64,000 bases of DNA from Bifidobacterium sp. ESL0769 (GCF_029395495.1 NZ_CP113918.1:496001-560000); one strand, 5' to 3'; numbered from the stretch's first letter, positions 50,629 through 60,176 are shown. The notes: a model not told the origin generated them from the letters alone. Numbers and translations: made by a program.

Positions 50629-51708
50629 ATGAAGAAGCATTACGGAGTGACGCTCACCGATATCGCCGATGAACTGAATCTGTCGATATACACGGTTTCC
50701 CGTGCTATCAACGGATTGAGCGGCGTGTCGAAAAAGACCCGTGCCATTGTGCTGGAAGCCGCTGAACGCCATGGTTATATCCCCAATGCCAACGCCCGTG
50801 ATTTGCGCAAAGGTGTGCACCATTCGGTCACGCTGCTGACCGCCGAGACTTCCAATCCTTACTATCTCGATTTGATAAGCGGCATCGAAAGCGTATTCCA
50901 AGACAAAGATGAAAGCCTGCTGATTGCCGATATGGCCGTCAACGGCAAATACAGCGAATCCAACGAGACGATGCTTTTGCAGCAGGTTCTCGAGAATCGC
51001 CCGGGCGGCATCATTTCAACTCTGGGTTTGAGCGATGCCAGCAGGCAACAGCTTTTGGATTGGAAAGTTCCCGTCGTCTTCGTCGACTCGGTGCCAGGGG
51101 ACGGGAAAAGCGATTTTTCCTATGTCGCCACTGATAATGCGGCCGCTTCGGCGATGCTGGGGGAGCACCTCGCTTTTCACCATTACAAGCGCTGGCTCCT
51201 GGCCATCTATCCCGGCGTATGGAACAGCCGTTTTGTCCGTGAAAGTGGATTGCGCGCCGCCGCCAAAGCTTGCGGAGCGGAAATAAACGTTTTGGAATGT
51301 CCCAACGACCAACGCGACGCGTGCAAGGCCTATGAGGATTTCCTCGCCACCAGTTCCTACCATCCCGACGTCACGATTGCGGCCAATAACCCCATCCTTC
51401 TTGGCGTCCTCAAGGCGTTGAACCACCGGAAGCTGCGCGTTCCCGATGACATGCCTTTAGTAGCGTTCGATGATTTTGCCTGGTCGGACCTGCTTTCGCC
51501 GAAAATCACGCTTGTCGCCGAAGACAGCCATGGCATCGGCGCCAGGTCTGCGCAACTCTTGTTGGATCTCATCGAGTCAAGAAAGGAGGCGGAAGACAAG
51601 ACCGGGGAACCGGCGCATAAGCAATCAATTCACGAATCATTTGAAGCGACCCTCAAAGTGCGAGAGTCGTGCGGCTGTTCATACCACCAATCCGATGGAG
51701 CAAAGTAG
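50629..51708 (+). CDS. LacI-family transcriptional regulator
   Basis: The helix-turn-helix at residues ~5-25 (VTLTDIADELNLSIYTVSRAINGL) is followed by the hinge and a periplasmic-binding-like effector domain with SVTLLTAETSNPYYLDLI. The 359-residue protein probably binds the palindrome just upstream and responds to the sugar imported by the next three genes. The C-terminus is 15-20 residues longer than usual, ending with a Cys pair (ESCGCSYH). Confidence 0.93.
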   Translation: MKKHYGVTLTDIADELNLSIYTVSRAINGLSGVSKKTRAIVLEAAERHGYIPNANARDLRKGVHHSVTLLTAETSNPYYLDLISGIESVFQDKDESLLIADMAVNGKYSESNETMLLQQVLENRPGGIISTLGLSDASRQQLLDWKVPVVFVDSVPGDGKSDFSYVATDNAAASAMLGEHLAFHHYKRWLLAIYPGVWNSRFVRESGLRAAAKACGAEINVLECPNDQRDACKAYEDFLATSSYHPDVTIAANNPILLGVLKALNHRKLRVPDDMPLVAFDDFAWSDLLSPKITLVAEDSHGIGARSAQLLLDLIESRKEAEDKTGEPAHKQSIHESFEATLKVRESCGCSYHQSDGAK

Positions 51709-51740
51709 CAAACAGTCGTTATAGAGAAAAAGGAATATCA

Positions 51741-52703
51741 ATGAAGATCAAGAATAAACTCACCGTGGCATGCGCTGCGCTTTTGGCCGCCACAATGCTG
51801 CTGGCAGGCTGCGACAACGGCGATGAAGACAAGACGGCGAATTCGACGCCCAAGGAGATCAAGAGCATTGGCCTGATGGTGCAGGATATGTCGAACCCGT
51901 TCTTCTCGTCCATGCAGAAGGAAGCCAAGATTCAGGCGAAGAAGATCGGCGCCAAGCTCAACGTCCAAGATGCCCAGCTCGATCTGGCCAACCAGGACAA
52001 TCAGATTTCCGCTTTCATCGAGCAGAAGGTCGACCTGATCATCGTCTCCGCAGTCGATGAATCCGGTCTGAAGCCCGCCATCGAGCGTGCGCGCAACGCC
52101 GGCATCATTGTCGTGGCCGTCGATACCCCGGCCAAGGGCGCTGACGCGATCATCACCACAAACGGCGTACAGGCCGGCAATCTTTCCTGCACCTATCTCT
52201 CCGAAAAACTCGGCGGCAAGGGCAACATCCTCATCGTCGACGGCACCCCGATCCAGACCATCACCGACCGTATCAAGGGCTGCAAGACGGCGCTGAAGAA
52301 GTACCCGGGCGTCAAGGTCGTGGGCCAGCAGGCTTCCAAGAACGATCGCGCAACCGGTCTTTCCGTCACCACTGATATGTTGACCGCAAACAAGGATGTG
52401 CAAGGCATCTTCGGTATGAACGATCCGTCCGCTCTCGGCGCTTCCCTCGCGGTTGAGCAGGCCGGCCGCCAGAAGCAGATCATCGTCACCGGCGTTGACG
52501 GCAGCCCGCAGGCCGAGGACGAATTGAAGCGTTCCGGTTCCTCCTTCATCGGCACCGCGACGCAGAACCCCGCTGAAATGGTTCGCCAGGCGGTCAAGTT
52601 CGGCCAGGATACCGCCAAGGGCAAGAAGCCCAAGAAGACGACCATCCTCATCCCCAGCAAGATGGTCACCCGCGACAACGTCAGCGAGTACAAGGGATGG
52701 TGA
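51741..52703 (+). CDS. Sugar-binding lipoprotein of a ribose-type ABC transporter
   Basis: This 320-residue periplasmic-binding-type protein of the RbsB class (CUT2) has a signal peptide ending at lipobox LLAGC. The class pattern IGLMVQDMSNPFFSSMQKEAK is present, with VDLIIVSAVDESGLKPAIERA after it. AAAAGGA precedes the ATG. Substrate is presumably a small monosaccharide; the binding residues cannot be read reliably. Confidence 0.92.
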   Translation: MKIKNKLTVACAALLAATMLLAGCDNGDEDKTANSTPKEIKSIGLMVQDMSNPFFSSMQKEAKIQAKKIGAKLNVQDAQLDLANQDNQISAFIEQKVDLIIVSAVDESGLKPAIERARNAGIIVVAVDTPAKGADAIITTNGVQAGNLSCTYLSEKLGGKGNILIVDGTPIQTITDRIKGCKTALKKYPGVKVVGQQASKNDRATGLSVTTDMLTANKDVQGIFGMNDPSALGASLAVEQAGRQKQIIVTGVDGSPQAEDELKRSGSSFIGTATQNPAEMVRQAVKFGQDTAKGKKPKKTTILIPSKMVTRDNVSEYKGW

Positions 52704-52705
52704 TT

Positions 52706-54220
52706 ATGGATTCGAAACGTTCACCACTGTTGGAGCTCAAGGATATCGTTAAGAGCTTTTCGGGTGTGACAGTTCTCGACCATGTTAGCCTAAACCTTTA
52801 TGACCATGAAGTTCTGGCGCTGATGGGCGAAAATGGCGCAGGCAAATCGACATTGATGAATATTCTCTCCGGTAATCTGAAGATGAACTCCGGAGCCATA
52901 TTCATCGATGGCAAGCCTGTCGAAATCAACACCCCGAAAGACGCCTCTGATCTGGGCATCGCCATCATCCATCAGGAGCTCAATGTGGTTCCGACGATGA
53001 CGGTTGCCCAGAACATGGCCTTGGGCAATGAGCCTAAAACGCGTACCGGCCTGATCGACAAGAAGAAGATCAACGACGATGCCGTGCAAAAGCTCAAGGT
53101 CATCGATGCCGACATCGATCCCCGCGCCAAGCTTGGCGATCTGGGGACTGGTGAGCAGCAGATGGTCGAAATCGCCAAGGCCCTGGCACAAAAGGCGAGG
53201 GTGCTGATCCTGGACGAGCCCACCGCGTCTCTTTCGAAGCGTGAATCCGAGCAGTTGTTCACCTTGGTCGAAGGCCTGCGCAAGCGCGGCACTGGCTTGA
53301 TCTACATCTCCCATCGTATGGAAGAGGTCTGGCGTCTTGCGGATCGTATTACGGTCTTGCGCGATGGTCAGACGGTCATGACCACGGATATGGAGCATGC
53401 CGATCAGAACGCCGTCGTGGCCAAGATGGTCGGTCGTAAGGTCGAGAAGCTTTACGAGCATCCCGTGCGCAACCCCGGAAAGGCCGTCTTGCGCATTGAA
53501 GATCTCAAGCTTCCCGGCGTCGATGAACCGGTTTCGTTCACCCTGCACGCTGGCGAAGTGGTCGGCATGTCCGGCTTGGTCGGAGCAGGCCGAACCGAAA
53601 TCGCCAGAGCGATCATCGGCGCAGATCCGCTTGATTCGGGCAAGATTTATCTGAATGACAAGGAAATGACGTTCAAATCCCCGAAGCAGGCCATCAGCCA
53701 TGGCATCGCCTATCTGCCTGAGAGTCGCAAGACGCAGAGCATTTTCTCGGTGCGGAGTGTCGAAGACAACATCTCGATTTCCTCGCTCGATAAGTTCCAG
53801 CGTTTCCACTTGATTGAGAAGCATAAGCTTCGCGGCGCGGTGAAAACGGAAATGAAATCGGTGAACATCGCCGACCGTCTGATTCGTCTGCCCATCAGCA
53901 ATCTGTCCGGCGGCAATCAGCAGAAGGCCATTTTCGCGCGCTGGATGCTTCGCAATTCGGACGTTCTGTTGCTCGACGAGCCCACTCGCGGTGTGGATGT
54001 AGGCGCCAAACAGGAGATCTACGAGCTGATCAACGCCCAGGCCGCCAAAGGAAAGGCCATTCTGGTCATTTCCTCTGACTTGCCTGAAGTGCTGGGTATC
54101 AGCGACAGGATTCTCGTCGTGAGGCAAGGCATGATTTCCGCAGATCTTCCGGCCGCTTCGGCGACCGAAGAACAGGTCATGTCGTATGCCACGGGTGTAT
54201 CGAAAGCTCAATCGAAATGA
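52706..54220 (+). CDS. Ribose-type sugar ABC transporter ATPase, two nucleotide domains
   Basis: The 504-residue RbsA-like protein has two ATPase halves. Half one: Walker A GENGAGKST, signature region LGTGEQQMVEIAKALA and Walker B VLILDEPTASL. Half two has the degenerate P-loop GLVGAGRTEIAR and signature LSGGNQQKAIFARWML with LLLDEPTRGVDVG. ATG 52706 is chosen because GGGATGG lies upstream; an ATG at 52697 overlaps the preceding gene. It energises the CUT2 transporter. Confidence 0.94.
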   Translation: MDSKRSPLLELKDIVKSFSGVTVLDHVSLNLYDHEVLALMGENGAGKSTLMNILSGNLKMNSGAIFIDGKPVEINTPKDASDLGIAIIHQELNVVPTMTVAQNMALGNEPKTRTGLIDKKKINDDAVQKLKVIDADIDPRAKLGDLGTGEQQMVEIAKALAQKARVLILDEPTASLSKRESEQLFTLVEGLRKRGTGLIYISHRMEEVWRLADRITVLRDGQTVMTTDMEHADQNAVVAKMVGRKVEKLYEHPVRNPGKAVLRIEDLKLPGVDEPVSFTLHAGEVVGMSGLVGAGRTEIARAIIGADPLDSGKIYLNDKEMTFKSPKQAISHGIAYLPESRKTQSIFSVRSVEDNISISSLDKFQRFHLIEKHKLRGAVKTEMKSVNIADRLIRLPISNLSGGNQQKAIFARWMLRNSDVLLLDEPTRGVDVGAKQEIYELINAQAAKGKAILVISSDLPEVLGISDRILVVRQGMISADLPAASATEEQVMSYATGVSKAQSK

Positions 54221-54275
54221 GACGTTGCGGCGCGCTTGGCGTCGCGGTGTCCAGCTCGTATTTCAAGGAACAAGA

Positions 54276-55274
54276 ATGAAAGTAAAAAATAATTCAAAGG
54301 TTGATTTCGCGGGAATCTGGGAGAAAGTGGGCATGCCCTTCGTTCTTCTGGTCCTGATCGTCTTCATGCTGATCAAGGCCCCGAACTTCGGCACGCTCAG
54401 CAATCTGTTCAACGTGGCCCGTTCGATTTCCATCAACGCGATCCTCGCGGCAGGCATGACGTTCGTCATCATCACCGCCGGCATCGATTTGTCCGTCGGT
54501 TCCATAGTGGCGGTAAGCGGTTGCGTTTCCGTCCTGTCCACCGGCAACGGCATGAATCCTGTGCTGGCCGTGTTGGTCGGCGTGCTCGTAGGCGCCATAG
54601 CGGGTCTCGTCAACGGATTCCTGATCGCGTACTGCAATCTGACGGCGTTCATCGTGACATTGGGCACGATGACCTTCCTCAGAGGTCTGGCCTATACGAT
54701 TACCGGCGGCTTGCCGATCGTCAACAACGGTCTGTCGTTCCGCGCCATCGGAAACGGATATATTTTCCATATCCCGATTCCGTTTATCATCATGATAATC
54801 GTTTATATTTTGATGTGGGTTCTGCTTGACAAGACCCGTTTCGGCTCCCACGTTTACGCTGTCGGTGGCAATCCGGAAGCGGCTCGTCTGGCCGGTATCA
54901 ACGTCAAAGGCGTTCTGTTGGCCGTCTACGTCATCTCCGGCATCTGCGCCGGCCTGGCAGGCTGTATTTTCGCGGCACGTGTGGTTTCCGCTCAGCCCAC
55001 TGCAGGCACAGGCTATGAGATGGATGCGATCGCAGCCACCATTCTTGGTGGTACCGCAATGGCAGGTGGTAAAGGAAAGATTCCGGGTACCCTTGTTGGT
55101 GCCATTATCTTTGGTGTACTCACCACCGGCCTGGTGCTTATGGATGTCCCGTTCTTCACGCAGCAGCTCATCAAGGGCGTCGTCATCATCATCGCGGTGC
55201 TGATTGATGGATTGAAGCAGAACTCGTTCTCCCTGAACCTGTTCAAGAAAAAGCCAGAGTTAGCTAGCGAGTGA
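54276..55274 (+). CDS. Ribose-type sugar ABC transporter permease
   Basis: This 332-residue RbsC-like membrane protein has about nine helices. The family phrase ITAGIDLSVGSIVAVSGCVS and the segment GGNPEAARLAGINVKGVLLAVYVISG are plain, as is ATILGGTAMAGGKGKIPGTLVGA. AAGGAAC precedes ATG 54276. It completes the binding-protein/ATPase/permease trio. Confidence 0.95.
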   Translation: MKVKNNSKVDFAGIWEKVGMPFVLLVLIVFMLIKAPNFGTLSNLFNVARSISINAILAAGMTFVIITAGIDLSVGSIVAVSGCVSVLSTGNGMNPVLAVLVGVLVGAIAGLVNGFLIAYCNLTAFIVTLGTMTFLRGLAYTITGGLPIVNNGLSFRAIGNGYIFHIPIPFIIMIIVYILMWVLLDKTRFGSHVYAVGGNPEAARLAGINVKGVLLAVYVISGICAGLAGCIFAARVVSAQPTAGTGYEMDAIAATILGGTAMAGGKGKIPGTLVGAIIFGVLTTGLVLMDVPFFTQQLIKGVVIIIAVLIDGLKQNSFSLNLFKKKPELASE

Positions 55275-55287
55275 GGAATCACATTCG

Positions 55288-56661
55288 ATGAATACTCAAA
55301 CCAAGAAATTTACCGTCCGCAATACGGAGAAAGGAGCGTTGCGCCCGCAGCCGGTTACCATAGAGCTTCCAGCCTCGTGGACCTCGCCGCTGATAGGCGG
55401 GACAAGCGATGATGGGCAGACGTTTGTCGCCCAACGCATCGCCTCGCAGAGCACGGGTGACGCATCGGTGTATATCGGTGTCTTTACCCCGTGCGACGGG
55501 CAGTCCGTGCAGCTCGAAGATACCCCGGTCGATGCCGATTCGATTGACGGACCGGTTATCACCGAAGTGCCGGATAGTCGGGAACGTGATGCGATTTGCC
55601 GGCTGAATACCGGTTATTTCGACCTTGAGCTCTGCCGAGGAACCGGCAAGGGCGAAGGGGCCTCGAAATGGGGTATACGCCATTTCAGCTCGCTTGCGCA
55701 GAACTTCGACCTTCTGGCCAGTGGCAACAATGCGATAGGAGGGTTCTACGGTCCGTTCTTCACTCCGGACAACGGCCTGATCAATCCTCCCGAGCACGTC
55801 GTCGCCGATGTCACGGCGGTCGAAATCGGTCCGATAGTGCGTAGGTATCGCCTTTCCGGCCGGATTCCGGACGGGTTGTTGCCGGAACTCAAGGGCAAGT
55901 CGTTCGCCATCGATTTCACGTTCTATGCCGGAGCGGATTGCTTCGACCGTGTCTACCACGTCGATCATTTCCAGACGGAAGTCAACGGCAGGAGTGTCAC
56001 CGACCGGATTACTGTCGGCGATGAATTCGAAGGCGGTCAGAACGCGCTCGCGTTCGATCGTTTCGACTCCTTCAACCACACGCCGTACCGCAGTGGAGAC
56101 CCGTACGCAGAACTGCTCAAGCAAGAGGTCAAGCGCACCATTTCATCCGACGAACCAGGCAATGAACGGTTCGGCTATTTCCAGAAGCTCTTGAACCGGG
56201 ATCTGGAAAATGCGCATTGGGACCTTTATTGGCGTCTGTTCTCTTATTGGGAGCATGCGCTCGATGAGGATTCGCTCAATGAGCATCTCGGGCATGTGCG
56301 TTCACTCGCCCACGTCGTGGCGGATAAGGAGGATCGTGTCTGGCAATTCCCGGAGGCGCCGATCAACGTCTCCCAAGTCGCCGACCAGACGATTTTCGCC
56401 GGTCCTGCGCAATATAGCGCCGAATTCAACACCGGGACAGGGCAGTGCATGATCTGGCTGACCTCTTCGCCGTCTTCCGCGTTCCAGATCGTTCAGCGTC
56501 CGCAGTCCGGATGGGTCAACTGGGGCACGAATGGCGAGAACGAGTGTCCTTCGTTGCCTGTCGGGTCGACGGTAAGGTCCGTCTATGGTCCTTATGCCGA
56601 TTCATGGCGTGACGAGGCGTTGGGCCATATTCCGGGCGCTGTGCGTCTGGAAGCCTGTTAG
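55288..56661 (+). CDS. Enzyme-like protein of unknown family ending the sugar operon
   Basis: I do not recognise this 457-residue protein. It has no signal peptide or membrane segment, so it should act in the cytoplasm. It begins 13 bases after the permease and ends with the operon terminator, so it is very likely needed for the imported sugar. It is rich in aromatic residues and acidic pairs (GGFYGPFFTPDNG, DFTFYAGADCFDRVYHVDHFQ, NWGTNGENECP), a look common in beta-rich carbohydrate-active enzymes. The C-terminal part ends SVYGPYADSWRDEALGHIPG. No kinase, isomerase or known glycosidase motif is seen. Confidence 0.85.
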   Translation: MNTQTKKFTVRNTEKGALRPQPVTIELPASWTSPLIGGTSDDGQTFVAQRIASQSTGDASVYIGVFTPCDGQSVQLEDTPVDADSIDGPVITEVPDSRERDAICRLNTGYFDLELCRGTGKGEGASKWGIRHFSSLAQNFDLLASGNNAIGGFYGPFFTPDNGLINPPEHVVADVTAVEIGPIVRRYRLSGRIPDGLLPELKGKSFAIDFTFYAGADCFDRVYHVDHFQTEVNGRSVTDRITVGDEFEGGQNALAFDRFDSFNHTPYRSGDPYAELLKQEVKRTISSDEPGNERFGYFQKLLNRDLENAHWDLYWRLFSYWEHALDEDSLNEHLGHVRSLAHVVADKEDRVWQFPEAPINVSQVADQTIFAGPAQYSAEFNTGTGQCMIWLTSSPSSAFQIVQRPQSGWVNWGTNGENECPSLPVGSTVRSVYGPYADSWRDEALGHIPGAVRLEAC

Positions 56662-56690
56662 CGCCGGTATCGATTACCGTTTTTCCTCCG

Positions 56691-56730
56691 AAGGGGCCTC
56701 TGCCGATTCGTCGGCATGGGGCCCCTTTTT
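56691..56730 (+). terminator. Terminator of the sugar operon
   Basis: AAGGGGCC pairs with GGCCCCTT, the inner TGCCGA/TCGGCA closes on a TTCG tetraloop, and a T run follows. Confidence 0.92.
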
Positions 56731-56873
56731 ATTGGATGGACGGTTTCCTTATCGGAAGGAACCGTGAATAGGTTTCGATACCGTGTGATTGCCATTATCT
56801 CGGTCTAGGTGCGGCGTTGATTTTTAGTACAGAAGACAGCGAACACACTAGAAAAATGTAAGGCCATGACAGG

Positions 56874-57010
56874 TGTTATATTTGAGATGTCCGTGGGAAC
56901 GCGGGCGAGTCGCAGCAACCTCCGTATCGTCGATTCATTCATCAGCAGCTAGTGAAGTTCGTCGGTCTTGGCGTGTTGAAACGCGTTAAGTGCCGACCGC
57001 CCCTTTTCTG
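56874..57010 (+). promoter_or_regulatory. Structured leader with attenuator before the purine permease
   Basis: After an extended -10-like TGT-TATATT (56874-56882) the leader holds several small hairpins. It then has CGGTC-TT-GGC pairing with GCC-GACCG and followed by CCCCTTTT, ending 39 bases before the start codon. That is the layout of a transcription attenuator. The known purine riboswitch core is not present. The remainder of the 387-base gap shows no gene. Confidence 0.4.
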
Positions 57011-57048
57011 CAATCTGACTTGGCGATGCTCAAACCAAGGAAGAGAGC

Positions 57049-58446
57049 ATGATGGACAGGTTCTTCCATCTCAAAGAAAATCACACCAAAGTATCCACTG
57101 AAATCACAGCGGGCATCACCACCTTCTTCGCGATGAGCTATATCATCGTTGTCAATCCGCAGGTCCTGAGCACTACCGGCATGCCGTGGGGTGCCGTGTT
57201 CCTTGCCACCATTATCGCTTCCGTTGCTGGAACGCTGGTCATGGGACTTTTCGCCAACGTGCCTTACGCCCAGTCCGCAAGTATGGGCTTGAACGCGTTC
57301 TTTGCCTACACCGTTTGCGCCGGCCTCGGCTTTACTTGGCAGGAAACACTTTGTATGACATTCCTGTGTGGCCTGATCAACATTCTGGTCACCGTCACCT
57401 CCATCCGTAAGCTCATCATCGCCTGTATCCCTGAATCCCTGCAGCACGCCATCGGCGGCGGCATCGGCCTGTTCGTGATGTACGTCGGCATGTTGAACGT
57501 CGGCTTCATTTCGTTCACTCCCGGCGACCCGAAGGCCGCGGCCAAAGGCGGACCGATTCACGCCACCCCTGGTCTTTCCGCGCTCAACAATCCCGAACTC
57601 TGGGTCTTCCTTATCGGTCTTGCCATCGCCATCGTGCTCACACTGCTCAACGTGCGTGGCGGCCTCTTGATCTCCATCATCGCCGCCGCCGTCATCGGCA
57701 TCCCGTTCGGCATCACCAACATGAGCAACTCGATGTCCATCGGCCAGACCTTCTCTCAGCTTCCCACCACGTTCCTTGCCATCTTCAGCCCGCAAGGCTT
57801 CCCGTCGCTCTTCGGCAACCTCGGCCGCTTACCGCTCGTCATTGTCACCATCTTCGCCTTCTCCATGTCCGATATGTTCGACACCATCGGCACGTTGGTC
57901 GGCACCGGACGCAAGACCGGCATCTTCTCTGATCAGGACATCAAGAACATGGCCAATGGCCATGGCTTCAGCTCCAAGATGGACAAGGCCCTCTTCGCCG
58001 ATTCCATCGCCACCTCTGTCGGTGGCCTGTTTGGCACCTCCAACATCACCACCTACGTCGAGTCCTCGGCGGGCATTGCTGCCGGCGGCCGCACCGGCCT
58101 GACTTCGGTGACCGTCGCTGTCTGCTTCCTCATCTCGATGTTCCTCTCGCCGCTGGTGTCTGCGATTCCGTCTGCCGCAACGGCCGGCGTTCTGGTCGTG
58201 GTCGGCTGCATGATGGCCTCCAGCCTCAAGGAAGTCAACTGGGGCGACCTCGGCGAAGCCATTCCGGCGCTTTTCGCCTCGGTATTCATGGCCCTTTCCT
58301 ACTCGATCTCCTACGGCATCGCCGCGGGCTTCATCATGTACTGCCTGGTCAAGATTTGCAAGGGCAAGGCGAAGGAGGTCCATCCGGTGATGTGGATCGT
58401 CACTGCCCTCTTCATCCTCGACTTCGCGCTCCAGGCCGTCCTCTGA
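57049..58446 (+). CDS. AzgA-type purine permease (NCS2 family)
   Basis: This 465-residue integral membrane transporter imports adenine, guanine or hypoxanthine. The AzgA-type N-terminus FFHLKENHTKVSTEITAGIT and the motif SMGLNAFFAYTVC are diagnostic, as is GTSNITTYVESSAGIAAGG further on. Around 12-14 helices are expected. The start is at the ATG-ATG pair after AAGGAAGAG. A leader with an attenuator-like hairpin suggests purine-dependent control. Confidence 0.92.
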   Translation: MMDRFFHLKENHTKVSTEITAGITTFFAMSYIIVVNPQVLSTTGMPWGAVFLATIIASVAGTLVMGLFANVPYAQSASMGLNAFFAYTVCAGLGFTWQETLCMTFLCGLINILVTVTSIRKLIIACIPESLQHAIGGGIGLFVMYVGMLNVGFISFTPGDPKAAAKGGPIHATPGLSALNNPELWVFLIGLAIAIVLTLLNVRGGLLISIIAAAVIGIPFGITNMSNSMSIGQTFSQLPTTFLAIFSPQGFPSLFGNLGRLPLVIVTIFAFSMSDMFDTIGTLVGTGRKTGIFSDQDIKNMANGHGFSSKMDKALFADSIATSVGGLFGTSNITTYVESSAGIAAGGRTGLTSVTVAVCFLISMFLSPLVSAIPSAATAGVLVVVGCMMASSLKEVNWGDLGEAIPALFASVFMALSYSISYGIAAGFIMYCLVKICKGKAKEVHPVMWIVTALFILDFALQAVL

Positions 58447-58473
58447 TTGCCGGCTGAGATAGATTGGCTGTCT

Positions 58474-58737
58474 GTGCTTTTCGCTGCAACTTACGAGTGA
58501 AGCTGCGGCGAAAAGCACGTTTTGCGTCCACTTTTCGTGCTTTTGGTCGCAGTGACGCCATAATTCAGTGCGAAAAGCACCAAAATCGTCCTGAAATGAT
58601 GCTTTTCTCCTCAATGGAATCCCGAATCAGTGGGAAAAGCACCAAAATCGCCGTAAAAAGGTGCTTTTCTCCTCAGTGGGACCCACATTCAGTGAGAAAA
58701 GCGCTATTTCGGTGCCTTTTTGGTGCTTTTCTCACTG
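58474..58737. repeat. GAAAAGCAC hairpin array, 62-bp period
   Basis: CAGTG-(N)-GAAAAGC starts at 58566, 58628 and 58690, exactly 62 bases apart, each copy followed by the arm TGCTTTTCTC. A diverged copy (GTGCTTTTCGC with GCGAAAAGCAC) opens the array. The array fills the gap between the purine permease and the L10 leader. Confidence 0.85.
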
Positions 58738-58776
58738 ATTGGCGCGTGCGCGTGTCGCAAGGTCGGGCGGCCTCCG

Positions 58777-58945
58777 TATACTATTCATCTGTAAACCACA
58801 GACTGTTGGTTAGAGGTGCAAGCCTCTCGAAGTTTGGTTCGCCAAGCCAGCATAGGTTGAATGTCATAAGCCTTGTAAGAGGTGGGCCGCGCAAGCGGCC
58901 GGTATGGTGCTCTGCCTATGTGCAGGGCATTTTTTGTAGGGTTGC
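58777..58945 (+). ncRNA. Ribosomal protein L10 leader with attenuator
   Basis: Transcription probably starts just after TATACT (58777-58782). The leader contains GAGGTGCAAGCCTC-type and GGCCGCGCAAGCGGCC hairpins. A terminator-like GCTCTGC/GCAGGGC stem with ATTTTTT follows, all before rplJ. This is the normal arrangement of the L10-binding autoregulatory leader. Confidence 0.65.
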
Positions 58946-59029
58946 AAGTTTGCAGCCGCGCAGACAATCGCTCATAAACGCTAAACGTTCCGAATTTCCC
59001 GATCAATGGTCGACTCAGGAAGGAACGCC

Positions 59030-59551
59030 ATGAAAAGGCCCGAAAAGGAAGCGGTGATCGCCGAGCTTACGGATCAATTCCGTAACGCCGATGCGGTTTA
59101 CCTTACCGAGTACCGCGGGCTTACCGTTCCGCAGATTTCCGATCTGCGCGAAAAGCTAGGCCGCGATACTTCCTACTCAGTGGCTAAGAACACGCTCGCT
59201 CGCATCGCCGCCAAAGAGGCTGGGTACGAGGGCTTCGATGAAGCACTCTCCGGCCCCTCCGCAATCACCTTCGTGAAGGGTGATTACGTCGAGGCTGCGA
59301 AGGTCCTGCGTGACTTCGCCAAGAAAAACAAGGCCCTCGTCATCAAGGGTGGTTTCGCAGACGGAACCATGTACGACGCCGAAGGCTTCATGAAACTCGC
59401 GAGCCTCGAATCTCGCGAAACCCTGCTCTCCAGGATGGCAGGCGACCTCAAGGGCTCCATGTCCAAGGCCGCTCGCACGTTCGTCGCTCTGCCTACCAAG
59501 GCCGTGCGTACGTTCGACGCCCTGCGCGAAAAGCAGGAAAAGGCCGCTTGA
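59030..59551 (+). CDS. rplJ: 50S ribosomal protein L10
   Basis: This 173-residue stalk-base protein binds 23S rRNA and L7/L12 dimers. MKRPEKEAVIAELTDQFRNAD and YLTEYRGLTVPQISDLREKL are typical. AGGAAGGA sits before the ATG at 59030. It represses its own operon by binding the leader upstream. Confidence 0.97.
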   Translation: MKRPEKEAVIAELTDQFRNADAVYLTEYRGLTVPQISDLREKLGRDTSYSVAKNTLARIAAKEAGYEGFDEALSGPSAITFVKGDYVEAAKVLRDFAKKNKALVIKGGFADGTMYDAEGFMKLASLESRETLLSRMAGDLKGSMSKAARTFVALPTKAVRTFDALREKQEKAA

Positions 59552-59674
59552 TTTCCTCGCGGTTTCGGCCGCGTAATTTCAGGCAGTTTAGTAGTGAATA
59601 ATTAAAAAATATTAAGAATTTCGGTGACGGAACCCAATAAAACATCCGTCGCCCGGAAAAGAAAGGAAGCCATT

Positions 59675-60058
59675 ATGGCTAAGCTCTCAAGCGATGAGCT
59701 CCTCGATGCGTTCAAGGAAATGACCCTGGTTGAACTCTCCGACTTCGTCAAGAAGTTCGAGGACGAGTTCGATGTCGAGGCTTCCGCCCCGGCCGTTGCC
59801 GTTGCTGCTGCTCCTGCCGCTGGCGCAGGCGTTGGCGAAGAAGAGAAGACCGAGTTCGACGTCGTTCTCTCCTCCTTCGGCGACAAGAAGATTCAGGTCA
59901 TCAAGGCCGTCAAGAACATCACCGGCAAGGGCCTGGCTGATGCCAAGGCGCTCGTCGACGGTGCTCCTACCACCATCCTCGAGAAGGCCAAGAAGGATGA
60001 CGCCGAGAAGGCCAAGGCTGAGATCGAAGAGGCCGGCGGTTCTGTCGAACTCAAGTAG
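59675..60058 (+). CDS. rplL: 50S ribosomal protein L7/L12
   Basis: This 127-residue ribosomal stalk protein has its N-terminal dimerisation part ([21 protein letters not shown]), an Ala-rich hinge and the factor-binding C-terminal domain ([22 protein letters not shown]). It starts 123 bases after rplJ with AAAGGAAG in front. Confidence 0.98.
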   Translation: MAKLSSDELLDAFKEMTLVELSDFVKKFEDEFDVEASAPAVAVAAAPAAGAGVGEEEKTEFDVVLSSFGDKKIQVIKAVKNITGKGLADAKALVDGAPTTILEKAKKDDAEKAKAEIEEAGGSVELK

Positions 60059-60131
60059 TTCTTTCCTTCTTGAAGGCTTAGGCGCTGCGGTGTGAAACCG
60101 CAAGCGGCTGAAAGCCTTCGATACATTGTTG

Positions 60132-60176
60132 CAAACCCTGTGTGCGGAATCTCCGCTCGCAGGGTTTGTTCATTTT
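60132..60176 (+). terminator. Terminator of the rplJL operon
   Basis: CAAACCCTG pairs with CAGGGTTTG, GCGGA/TCCGC extends the inner stem, and TTCATTTT follows. Confidence 0.85.

Noticed and set aside
58800-58960. Possible tRNA near the GGTTCGCC segment before rplJ
   Set aside because: No acceptor stem or anticodon arm can be drawn; the region fits the L10 leader.
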